Positions 1 through 6,085 of a stretch of 6,683 nucleotides of DNA are shown here, piece by piece. The stretch is from positions 1-6,683 of the forward strand of contig DAMDJY010000172.1 of assembly GCA_032100225.1 (NCBI GenBank), in the 5' to 3' direction. This DNA comes from Mobilicoccus sp032100225 (GTDB lineage: Bacteria > Actinomycetota > Actinomycetes > Actinomycetales > Dermatophilaceae). The notes under the pieces were generated by a model. That model searched no databases and was not told the origin of the DNA. It worked only from the letters and a program-made list of their open reading frames with translations. How positions within the stretch are numbered: position 1 is the stretch's first letter; each line of letters opens with the position of its first letter. A program made the position numbers and the translations under genes.

Positions 1-475
1 CGAGCCGACCCGCCATGCCGCCGATGGCCGTGCCTCCGATGTAGAGCCCGGCCGCGCGAGCCGTCGCGCTCGGATGCACCTCCTCGGCGAGGTAGGCCAT
101 CGCGACCGCGGGCAACCCGGCGAGGACGACCCCCTCGACGAGCCGCAACCCCAGGAGCGTGTGCCAGGTGGGGGAGAGGCCGCCTGCCGCCGAGACGACC
201 GCGGCGGCCAACAGGGACGCGTGCATCAGGGGTGTGCGGCCGACCACCTCCGACAGCGGACCGGCGACGAGCATCGCCACACCCAACCCGGCCGTCGCGA
301 ACGACACCGACAACGCCGCCGTGCCCGCGTCGAGCCCGAAATGTGCCGACAGCAACGGCAGGAGTGGCTGCGTGCTGTAGAGCAACGCGAACGTGGCGAC
401 GCCCGCGAGGAACAACGCCACCGAGATCCGCCGATACCCGGCGGACCCCGGCAGGTGCCCCTCGAACTCCGTCAC
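1..475 (-). CDS. MFS transporter, YnfM-like (partial, N-terminal part)
   Basis: Major facilitator superfamily secondary transporter in the cytoplasmic membrane. Only the first 158 residues are inside the window; the rest lies beyond base 1. Helices can be read at about residues 17-37, 52-73, 85-103 and 106-128. The loop between helices 2 and 3 carries the MFS motif A in the form GPLSEVVGRTP (72-82), with Glu where Asp is common. Helix 4 starts at Arg111, and the stretch MAYLAEEVHPS followed by GLYIGG..IGGM-GR closely resembles E. coli YnfM, a proton-driven drug/sugar exporter-like protein. The GTG at 473-475 is chosen because the hydrophobic start then aligns with that family and no better start is in frame upstream. 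No good ribosome binding site precedes it. It begins 8 bases after the gnd stop, so translation is probably coupled to gnd. The substrate cannot be predicted. Confidence 0.88.
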   Translation of the reverse strand, partial: MTEFEGHLPGSAGYRRISVALFLAGVATFALLYSTQPLLPLLSAHFGLDAGTAALSVSFATAGLGVAMLVAGPLSEVVGRTPLMHASLLAAAVVSAAGGLSPTWHTLLGLRLVEGVVLAGLPAVAMAYLAEEVHPSATARAAGLYIGGTAIGGMAGRL

Positions 476-483
476 TGGGCTCG

Positions 484-2064
484 TCAGTCGACCTTGATCT
501 CGGTGCGGTCGCCGCTCCAGAGGGTGTGGAAGCTGCCCTCGGAGTCGGTGCGGCGGTAGCTGTGTGCGCCGAAGTAGTCACGCAGACCCTGGGTGAGGGC
601 AGCGTTGGTGCGAGGCGAACGGATGAGGTCGTAATAGCCTGCGGCAGCAGCGAATCCGGGGACCGGAACGCCCGCAGCGATGGCGCGCCCAACCGTGCGA
701 CGCCAGCCGTCCTGCGCCGACTCCAGCCCCTCACGGATGCTCGGCGCCTCCAGCAGCGTGACCAGCTTGCCGGCCGCGTACTCGTCGCGAATCCGGTCGA
801 GGAGCTTGGCACGGATGATGCAGCCCGCACGCCAGATCTTCGCGACCTCGGCCATGTCGACGTCCCAGCCGTACTCGACGCCCGCCATGCGGATCTCGTC
901 GAGACCCTGCGCGTACGCGACGACCTTGCTTGCCCACAGGGCGTCACGCAGATCGGAGATGAACGCCTCACGGTCCTCGATCTCGAGGCGACGCTCCGGA
1001 CCGGCGAGTGCCTTCTGTGCGCGCTCCCGCAGCTCGGTGTGCGACGACGCTGCGCGCGCGAACACGGACTCCGCGATCGTGTTGACCGGTGTGGCGAGGT
1101 CGAGCGCCGACTGCACCGTCCACGTGCCGGTGCCCTTCATGCCCGCGGCATCGACGATGACGTCGAGCAGGGGCTTGCCGGTCTTGGCGTCCATCTGCCG
1201 CAGCACGTGCGCCGTGATCTCGATGAGGTAGGAGTCGAGGTCGCCGGTGTTCCAGGTCTCGAAGACCTCCGCGGTCTCCTCCTGCGTCAGCCCCGCCGCG
1301 CGCAGCATGTCGGTGGCCTCACCGATGAACTGGATGTCGGCGTACTCGATGCCGTTGTGCACCATCTTGACGAAGTGACCCGAGCCGTCGGGGCCGATGT
1401 GCGTGCAGCACGGCTCGCCGTCGACGTGCGCAGAGATGTCCTCGAGCATCGGGCCCAGCGCCGCGTACGCCTCCGTCGAACCGCCAGGCATGATCGACGG
1501 ACCCTCGAGCGCACCGACCTCACCGCCGGAGACGCCCGCACCCACGAAGTGGAACCCGAGCTCACGCAGCTTGGCCTCACGGCGGCGCGTGTCCTGAAAG
1601 AAGCTGTTGCCGCCGTCGACGACGATGTCGCCCTCCTCCAGGTGAGGCAGCAGCGAGTCGATGACCATGTCGGTGACCTCACCGGCCTTGACCAGCAGGA
1701 TGATGCGGCGGGGACGCTCCAGGCTCTGCACGAAGTCCTCGACCGTGCCGGCCGGGACGAACGTGCCCTCGGTGCCATGTTCGTCGACCATCGCGACGGT
1801 GCGCTCACCCCAGTGGTCGTACACGGCCACGGAGTACTCGTGCCGCCCCAGGTTGCGCGCCAGGTTGCTGCCCATGACGGCCATGCCCACGACGCCGATC
1901 TGCGCCGATCCCGCCTCCGGGGTGGGGATGTCGATCGTGTGCTCGGCGTCACCGATTTTCGTGCCCGTCTCGGCCGCGGCCGCGCGCTGCTGAGCGCCTC
2001 GGGTCTGCTCGGTGTTGATCTCCTCATCGCCCTCGTGAGGCTGGATGGTCTCGTCCTGGGTCAT
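484..2064 (-). CDS. gnd: 6-phosphogluconate dehydrogenase, decarboxylating, with N-terminal extension
   Basis: Cytosolic enzyme oxidising 6-phosphogluconate to ribulose 5-phosphate and CO2 while reducing NAD(P)+, the third step of the oxidative pentose phosphate pathway. The 526-residue protein has a Rossmann domain starting at the glycine-rich loop GVVGMAVMGSN (57-67), then DGGNS (150-154), the substrate loop SGGEVGA (179-185), and the catalytic block HFVKMVHNGIEY with Lys233 and Glu240 as the expected acid/base pair. An all-helical domain follows, ending in SFHTLWSGDR (511-520), which contacts substrate across the dimer. Usual length is about 470-490; the excess is a 53-residue acidic, Gln/Ala-rich leader with no alternative start codon inside it. 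The start is supported by AGGAG six bases upstream. The family's NADP-phosphate motif Asn-Arg-Ser/Thr is Asp-His-Trp here (83-85), which may change cofactor preference. Family assignment is certain; the cofactor is inferred. Confidence 0.97.
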   Translation of the reverse strand: MTQDETIQPHEGDEEINTEQTRGAQQRAAAAETGTKIGDAEHTIDIPTPEAGSAQIGVVGMAVMGSNLARNLGRHEYSVAVYDHWGERTVAMVDEHGTEGTFVPAGTVEDFVQSLERPRRIILLVKAGEVTDMVIDSLLPHLEEGDIVVDGGNSFFQDTRRREAKLRELGFHFVGAGVSGGEVGALEGPSIMPGGSTEAYAALGPMLEDISAHVDGEPCCTHIGPDGSGHFVKMVHNGIEYADIQFIGEATDMLRAAGLTQEETAEVFETWNTGDLDSYLIEITAHVLRQMDAKTGKPLLDVIVDAAGMKGTGTWTVQSALDLATPVNTIAESVFARAASSHTELRERAQKALAGPERRLEIEDREAFISDLRDALWASKVVAYAQGLDEIRMAGVEYGWDVDMAEVAKIWRAGCIIRAKLLDRIRDEYAAGKLVTLLEAPSIREGLESAQDGWRRTVGRAIAAGVPVPGFAAAAGYYDLIRSPRTNAALTQGLRDYFGAHSYRRTDSEGSFHTLWSGDRTEIKVD

Positions 2065-2070
2065 GTCTCA

Positions 2071-2075
2071 CTCCT
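2071..2075 (-). promoter_or_regulatory. Ribosome binding site of gnd
   Basis: On the minus strand AGGAG lies six bases before the ATG at 2064. This good Shine-Dalgarno match fixes the start of gnd and shows that its unusual leader peptide is really translated. Confidence 0.8.
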
Positions 2076-2255
2076 GAGTGGGCGCGTGGCCGGTCAGGGC
2101 AACGGTAGGCCAGGAGCAGCACCGACGCACCGCGGCTGGGGCGCACGGCCGCCGACCCGGAGGTGCACATAACGAAATCGGTTGCCCGGAAACGTAGCCC
2201 GCCGCCACCCCGATCCGTCAGGATGGCCCGAGCCGGCAGAGTGGCCGGCCGAACC

Positions 2256-2262
2256 GAGAGGA
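2256..2262 (+). promoter_or_regulatory. Ribosome binding site of the metallopeptidase gene
   Basis: GAGAGGA ends six bases before the ATG at 2269. It selects that start over the longer in-frame reading from 2182, whose first 29 residues are charged and Pro/Trp-rich and would bury the signal peptide. Confidence 0.75.
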
Positions 2263-2268
2263 TCCTCG

Positions 2269-3432
2269 ATGCGCCCCCTCCGTATCTCCGCAGCCCTGGC
2301 GTTGAGCGCCGCACTCGCAGCCTCGCCCGTCTTCGTCCCTGCGACACAGGCCGCCACCACGGGTCAGTCCACAGCTGCCGCCACGGCAGCAGCCTCGCGG
2401 CCCGGCGACCGCGACGCCCTCCGCGCGCGGATCGCCCAGCTCATGCCCCAGGGCACCAGCCCCGTCAAGGCACGGCTCGACACGTCGCTCGACCACCGCC
2501 GCAACATCGACGGCTCGGTCTACCAGTGCGCGCCGACGCAGTTCAACGTGTGGATCGACCAGCAGACGGCCGACTTCACCGCCGATGACGAGGCCATCCT
2601 CAACGCATTGGCCGCCTACGACCTGCCCACCTACGAAGCGCTGGTGTTCGGCTCGGCGGGCGATCCCGACTTCGCCCTCGGCCGGGACGGCAAGGCCCTC
2701 ACCAAGACGATGCGCGACCTGCGCCGCTTCTGGGACATCAAGAGCGACGACATCGAACTCATGGCCATGCACGGGGACATGTTGGCCGACCCGGCGCGCA
2801 CCGCCCGCGTGTACGAGGCCGTCTACGGAGTGCCCGCCGCCGAGGCCCGCGAACTCGCCCAGCTGCTCGCCGAATTCATCACGTCCGACCCGAAATTCGA
2901 GGGCGGCAACCACCCGATCTTCACGCTCAACGCCTTCGCCTTCACGAGCTACGGCGAGGATATCGACGGCCTTGGCGTCATCGGCGACCGCATCGTCATG
3001 GGCGACGGCATCCTGCGCGCCTACCGCGAGATGGGCTACGGCGACGTCGCTCCGCAGGCGATACTCGCCCACGAGTTCGCCCACCATGTTCAGTTCGAGC
3101 TCGGCATGCACGACCAGGGCCCCTCGCCCGAGGCCACCCGGCGCACCGAGCTGCACGCCGACGCCTCCGCCGCGTACTACCTGTCCCACCCCCGCGGCGC
3201 CAGCATGCAGATCAAGCGCGTGAAGCAGTTCCTCCCGGTCTTCTACACGATCGGCGACTGCCTCTTCTCCAGCAACGGCCACCACGGCACCCCGCTCCAG
3301 CGCGAACGCGCCGCTCAGTGGGCCTACGAGCTGCAGGAGAACGCCCGACCCAAGGGCCGCATCCTCAGCGCACGTGAGTTCGCCGCCCGGTTCGACGCCG
3401 AGCTGCCGCGCCTCGTCGCCCCCGACGCCTGA
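2269..3432 (+). CDS. Secreted putative zinc metallopeptidase (HEFAH/ELHAD type)
   Basis: Predicted exported protein of 387 residues. The N-terminus is a classic Sec signal peptide: Arg at 2 and 5, a hydrophobic core at about 6-23, and a likely cleavage after Ala28 (T-Q-A|A). A low-complexity Ala/Thr/Ser linker runs to about residue 43. The zinc site is HEFAH at 268-272, with Glu269 as catalytic base, followed by ELHAD at 294-298, where Glu294 is the likely third ligand. This spacing is gluzincin-like and resembles the YpfJ/neutral zinc metallopeptidase group. A further conserved-looking block is GDCLFSSNGHHGTP (329-342). The only two cysteines, Cys87 and Cys331, may form a disulfide outside the cell. 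The gene stands alone, divergent from gnd, and ends at a strong hairpin. The peptidase function is inferred from motifs; the substrate is unknown and I cannot name the exact family. Confidence 0.82.
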   Translation: MRPLRISAALALSAALAASPVFVPATQAATTGQSTAAATAAASRPGDRDALRARIAQLMPQGTSPVKARLDTSLDHRRNIDGSVYQCAPTQFNVWIDQQTADFTADDEAILNALAAYDLPTYEALVFGSAGDPDFALGRDGKALTKTMRDLRRFWDIKSDDIELMAMHGDMLADPARTARVYEAVYGVPAAEARELAQLLAEFITSDPKFEGGNHPIFTLNAFAFTSYGEDIDGLGVIGDRIVMGDGILRAYREMGYGDVAPQAILAHEFAHHVQFELGMHDQGPSPEATRRTELHADASAAYYLSHPRGASMQIKRVKQFLPVFYTIGDCLFSSNGHHGTPLQRERAAQWAYELQENARPKGRILSAREFAARFDAELPRLVAPDA

Positions 3433-3463
3433 TCCCCCGGGCCACACCAGCACGCACGTCTGA

Positions 3464-3514
3464 CGGGCACCCCGCCCCTCCCGGCCTCCTGGCCGGTGAG
3501 GGGCGGGGTGCCCG
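3464..3514 (+). terminator. Strong hairpin terminator after the metallopeptidase gene
   Basis: A 17-base arm (3464-3480, beginning CGGGCACC) pairs perfectly with 3498-3514. The hairpin is extended by CCGGCC/GGCCGG (3481-3486 with 3491-3496), with one unpaired T at 3497 and a TCCT loop. It begins 31 bases after the stop codon. No U-rich tract follows, which is common for actinobacterial hairpin terminators. The dyad could also insulate larC from upstream read-through. The remaining bases up to larC show no other clear structure. Confidence 0.78.
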
Positions 3515-3649
3515 CTCGTGTGCAGCCCTCTGCGGGGTCCGAGCGTGACCTCGTCGCGGTGAAGGACGACCAGAACTTCGGGCCAGGGGGCACGTCGACG
3601 ACCTCCACGGAGGCCCCCTCGGGTCGGATCGAACGCCTGGGCCGCCTCC

Positions 3650-3655
3650 TAGGGT
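3650..3655 (+). promoter_or_regulatory. Start signal of larC: weak ribosome binding site or leaderless -10 box
   Basis: The sequence TAGGGT ends seven bases before the ATG at 3663. Its AGGG part can act as a weak Shine-Dalgarno sequence eight bases from the ATG. Equally, TAnnnT at this distance is what an actinobacterial leaderless promoter looks like, with transcription starting at or next to the ATG. No clear -35 element is visible, so the two readings cannot be separated. Confidence 0.35.
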
Positions 3656-4079
3656 GTGAGCCATGACTGCGCAGCCGAACCCCCGCCAGCTGACCTTGTG
3701 GATCGATGCTCGATGCGGTGTCGCAGGCGACATGCTGCTGGGAGCGCTTCTCGATGCCGGCGCCGATCTGGACGTGGTGCGTCGCGATGTCGAGGCCGTC
3801 CTACCCGATACCGTCCGGCTCACCACCAGGGCCGTGACCCGCGGCGTCATGCGTGGCACCAAACTGCACGTCGAGTCGCTGATCGAGGACCATCACCACC
3901 GCGCCTGGCGCGACATCCGGGAGATGCTCGCCGCCGCCGACCTGCCCGAATCGGTGCGCCGCAACGCGACTGCCGCCTTTGCCGTGCTCGCCGACGCCGA
4001 GGCGCACGTGCACGGCACCGACCCCGAGGATGTGCACTTTCACGAGGTCGGCGCGTGGGACTCCATCGCCGATGTCGTC

Positions 4080-4082
4080 GGG
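4080..4082 (+). other. larC: First frame disruption in larC (GGG run)
   Basis: Family-like sequence in the first frame ends at VVG (GGG codon). It resumes one base earlier as A-R-S-AIADLGVERV. Adding one G gives a continuous VVGARSAIADLGV, which fits the usual VGAxxALxxLGV pattern. The exact position is uncertain within about 4080-4092. No classical XXXYYYZ slippery heptamer is present. Confidence 0.75.
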
Positions 4083-4479
4083 CTCGCTCGGCCATCGCCG
4101 ACCTCGGCGTCGAGCGCGTGTTGAGCACCGGAATCGGGACGGGCGACGGATTCGTCAGAGGCGCGCACGGGGTCGTGCCCGTGCCGGCGCCCGCTGTGCT
4201 GCGGCTGTTGGAGGCGTCGGACCTCGACGCGCACGGGGTGCCCCGCCCCACGGATTCGCCTGTGGGTGAACTCGCGACGCCGACCGGTGTCGCACTCCTC
4301 GTCGCCCTCGCGTCTCCGGCGCCGGCGATGTGCTCGGGCACGATGCGCGCGACCGGTATCGGCGCCGGCACCAAGGACGGGTTGCCCTGGGCCAACGTGG
4401 TGCGAGCAGTGCTGGTGGACACCACGGCTCGATCCGAGTCGGGCAAGCCCGAGGTGACGGACGCGGCTGCGCTGACGTC

Positions 4480-4483
4480 GGGG
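4480..4483 (+). other. larC: Second frame disruption in larC (GGGG run)
   Basis: Between the N-terminal region and the C-terminal CTP-binding domain the frame moves by -1. Adding a G at TCGGGGCC joins ALTSG to ADRDACDEVRDLFVLKANID. The linker is poorly conserved, so the shift could lie elsewhere in about 4440-4515. A glycine tRNA on GGG could re-pair with GGG one base back here, so single-tRNA slippage is possible, though no full slippery heptamer is seen. Confidence 0.65.
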
Positions 4484-5055
4484 CCGACCGCGATGCCTGC
4501 GACGAGGTTCGTGACCTGTTCGTTCTCAAAGCGAACATCGACGACCTCGATGCGCGAGCCTGGCCGAGCGTGATCGAAGCGCTCCTCACGGCCGGGGCGC
4601 TGGACGCCTGGCTGACGCCCATCGTCATGAAGAAGGGGCGCCCGGCGCACACGCTGTCAGCGCTCGTCGCCCCCGAGCAGGCGAGCCCCGTGCGCGACGC
4701 GTTCTTATCCCACACCACGACGCTCGGTGTGCGCGAGTCCCGTGTGACGCGGCATGCCCTGGAGCGCACCTGGCACGAGGTCGCCGTGAACGTCGGTGGC
4801 GAGTCCGCGCAGGTGCGCATCAAGGTGGGCCACCGCGACGGCCGGATCGTCACGGCGACACCGGAGTTTGAGGACGTTGCGACCCTTGCTGCTGCAGCGG
4901 GAGTCCCGATCGCCGATGCTCTCGCCGCTGCGTCTGCCGCCGCCCACGCCGCTGGCCTCACCCCCGGCGCCTCCGTCTAGGAGCCATGCGGTCCGCGCGG
5001 GGAGTGGCAGGGACCGGGAGTGGGTCGGGGAATGATGGGTGGGACGGCTCGACGG

Positions 5056-5364
5056 TCACATCCAGTTGCTGAGGAAGCCGATCGTCGCGGCAGAGACCGT
5101 GGCCCCGACCGCCGCCCCGGCGAACCACCTCGGAACAGGAGTGTTCCGCCGCCACGAGCTCAGGATCGCCGTCGACATGGCGAGGACGAAGACGACGAGC
5201 AGGGCGCTACCCGCCCATGCCGACAGCGTTCCGAGGCGCACACCCGACCAGGCGAACCAGCCGGCGATGCCCCACCACACGGGTATGAGGAACAGATCCA
5301 GCGGTCCGGCCCGGCGCCTGGCCTCCGAGGGCGTGTGTGTGTACGACATGTTCCAGTGAAGCAC
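5056..5364 (-). CDS. Small three-helix membrane protein of unknown function
   Basis: I do not recognise this 102-residue protein. Three hydrophobic segments can be read at about residues 22-42 (Trp/Phe-rich), 47-69 and 79-99. Arg-rich turns sit at 16-18 and 72-73, and the C-terminus is very short. No signal peptide, metal-binding motif or catalytic residue stands out. The start is uncertain: GTG at 5364 or ATG at 5349 (97 residues). Neither has a good ribosome binding site. The gene reads in the same direction as larE and larB, 73 bases downstream of larB, and converges on larC. It could be the last gene of that operon, but nothing in it links it to nickel or to the cofactor. The periodic hydrophobicity and the fit between genes argue that it is real. 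Confidence 0.6.
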   Translation of the reverse strand: MLHWNMSYTHTPSEARRRAGPLDLFLIPVWWGIAGWFAWSGVRLGTLSAWAGSALLVVFVLAMSTAILSSWRRNTPVPRWFAGAAVGATVSAATIGFLSNWM

Positions 5365-5437
5365 TGCGCCCGCGAGGCGGTACAGAGATTCTCGGACAAG
5401 CGGATCGGCCCGAGCTGAGTTCCGGGGCGGGGAAGCG

Positions 5438-6085
5438 TCAGGCGGGGGCGGCGAGGTGGCCTGCGCCGTAACCGTTGTCGATGTTGACGACGCCGACGCC
5501 GGGCGCGCAGGCGTTGAGCATCGTCAGCAGCGGCGCGATGCCGCTGAACGCTGCTCCGTAGCCGACCGACGTGGGCACGGCCACGACCGGCGCCGACACG
5601 AGCCCGGTCACCACGCCGGGCAAGGCTCCGTCCATGCCCGCGACGACGACGATGGCCCGCGCCGAACGCAGCAACTCAACCCGCGCGAGGATCCGATGCA
5701 ACCCGGCCACGCCCACATCGGCGACCAACTCGACCTCACGCCCCAGATACCGTGCGGTCAGCATCGCCTCCCGCGCCACCGGCAGATCCGACGTCCCGGC
5801 GCACGCCACGACGACCAGTCCGCCACTCGGCGTAGGTGGTTCCGGCGGCCACGCGACCACGCGCGCGAGCTCGTCGTGCACCGCATCGGGGAGCTCTGCG
5901 AGGACGGCTGCAGCGTGGTCGGCATCGGCGCGGGTGAACAACGAGACGGCCGACTCCTCACGCAACCGGGCCGCGATCGCGCCCACCTGCGCCGGAGTCT
6001 TGCCCTCGCAGTAGACCGCCTCCGGGTATCCGCGGCGCTCCGCGCGACCCGTGTCGAGGTCGAACTCCGGACCGTCACTGCCCAT
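5438..6085 (-). CDS. larB: Pyridinium-3,5-biscarboxylic acid mononucleotide synthase LarB
   Basis: LarB carboxylates nicotinic acid adenine dinucleotide and cleaves off AMP, giving pyridinium-3,5-biscarboxylic acid mononucleotide, the first committed step of nickel-pincer nucleotide synthesis. It belongs to the AIR carboxylase (PurE-like) superfamily. Motifs in order: RRGYPEAVYCEGKTP (17-31), ACAGTSDLPVAREA (95-108), DVGVAGLHRIL (123-133), AGMDGALPGVV (149-159), VPTSVGYGAAF (170-180) and NACAPGVGVVNIDNGYGAG (191-209). Cys193 corresponds to the catalytic cysteine of L. plantarum LarB (Cys221). The glutamate reported there as Glu180 aligns with Asp152. At 215 residues it is shorter than many LarB proteins (about 245-250) because it lacks the helical N-terminal region. 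The ATG at 6083-6085 has only a weak GGCGGTG upstream; coupling to larE translation is likely. Confidence 0.95.
   Translation of the reverse strand: MGSDGPEFDLDTGRAERRGYPEAVYCEGKTPAQVGAIAARLREESAVSLFTRADADHAAAVLAELPDAVHDELARVVAWPPEPPTPSGGLVVVACAGTSDLPVAREAMLTARYLGREVELVADVGVAGLHRILARVELLRSARAIVVVAGMDGALPGVVTGLVSAPVVAVPTSVGYGAAFSGIAPLLTMLNACAPGVGVVNIDNGYGAGHLAAPA

Larger units (their letters stand above)
2065..2268. promoter_or_regulatory. Divergent intergenic region between gnd and metallopeptidase gene
   Basis: This 204-base gap separates two genes that read away from each other, so it must hold the promoters of both, at least for the metallopeptidase gene and for the gnd-transporter pair. 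I see no convincing -35/-10 pair. A TACCGT hexamer on the minus strand is compatible with an actinobacterial TAnnnT -10 box but has no clear -35 partner. A locally A+T-richer patch lies at about 2166-2185. No clear operator dyad was found. The assignment rests on gene orientation, not on motifs. Confidence 0.4.
3663..4980 (+). pseudogene. larC: Nickel-pincer cofactor nickel insertase LarC, reading frame broken twice
   Basis: LarC uses CTP to insert nickel into pyridinium-3,5-bisthiocarboxylic acid mononucleotide, the last step of nickel-pincer nucleotide synthesis. The homology is spread over three frames. Frame 1 (3663-4082) holds LWIDARCGVAGDMLLGALLD and HEVGAWDSIADVVG, then stops at 4124 if not shifted. 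Frame 2 (about 4082-4483) holds GFVRGAHGVVPVPAPA, ELATPTGVALL and ATGIGAGTKD. Frame 3 (about 4483-4980) holds the C-terminal CTP-binding domain: LKANIDDLD, LTPIVMKKGRPAHTLS and TTTLGVRES. Joined, they give about 440 residues, near the usual LarC length, with no segment missing and no further stops. Both junctions need a -1 correction and both lie at a run of Gs. The gene may therefore be a recent pseudogene, a sequence error, or a product of recoding as reported for L. plantarum larC1/larC2. Family identity is firm; functional status is open. Confidence 0.88.

Noticed and set aside
232..2172. A 646-codon plus-strand open frame opposite gnd and the transporter gene
   Set aside because: It is antisense to the clearly conserved gnd coding sequence and is Arg/Asp/His-biased with no protein motifs, a typical shadow frame in high-G+C DNA.
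2218..3453. A 411-codon minus-strand open frame opposite the metallopeptidase gene
   Set aside because: It is Gly/Val/Glu/Arg-biased without motifs, whereas the plus strand has a signal peptide, a ribosome binding site and zinc motifs.
3324..3608. A 94-codon minus-strand frame with a plausible GAGGGGG upstream of a GTG
   Set aside because: It runs straight through the terminator hairpin and antisense into the metallopeptidase gene. Only the first 35 codons lie in intergenic DNA and nothing in them is recognisable.
3520..3666. A 48-codon plus-strand reading frame (GTG start) whose TGA overlaps the larC ATG as ATGA
   Set aside because: No ribosome binding site, no recognisable protein features, and the start abuts the terminator hairpin. 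In DNA this G+C-rich such frames are common by chance.
4988..5016. CGGTCC...GGACCG dyad downstream of larC as a possible terminator
   Set aside because: Only six base pairs with a loop of about 16 bases and no U tract; too weak to call.
5392..5415. CTCGG...CCGAG dyad after larB as a possible terminator
   Set aside because: Five base pairs with a long loop; expected by chance at this base composition.
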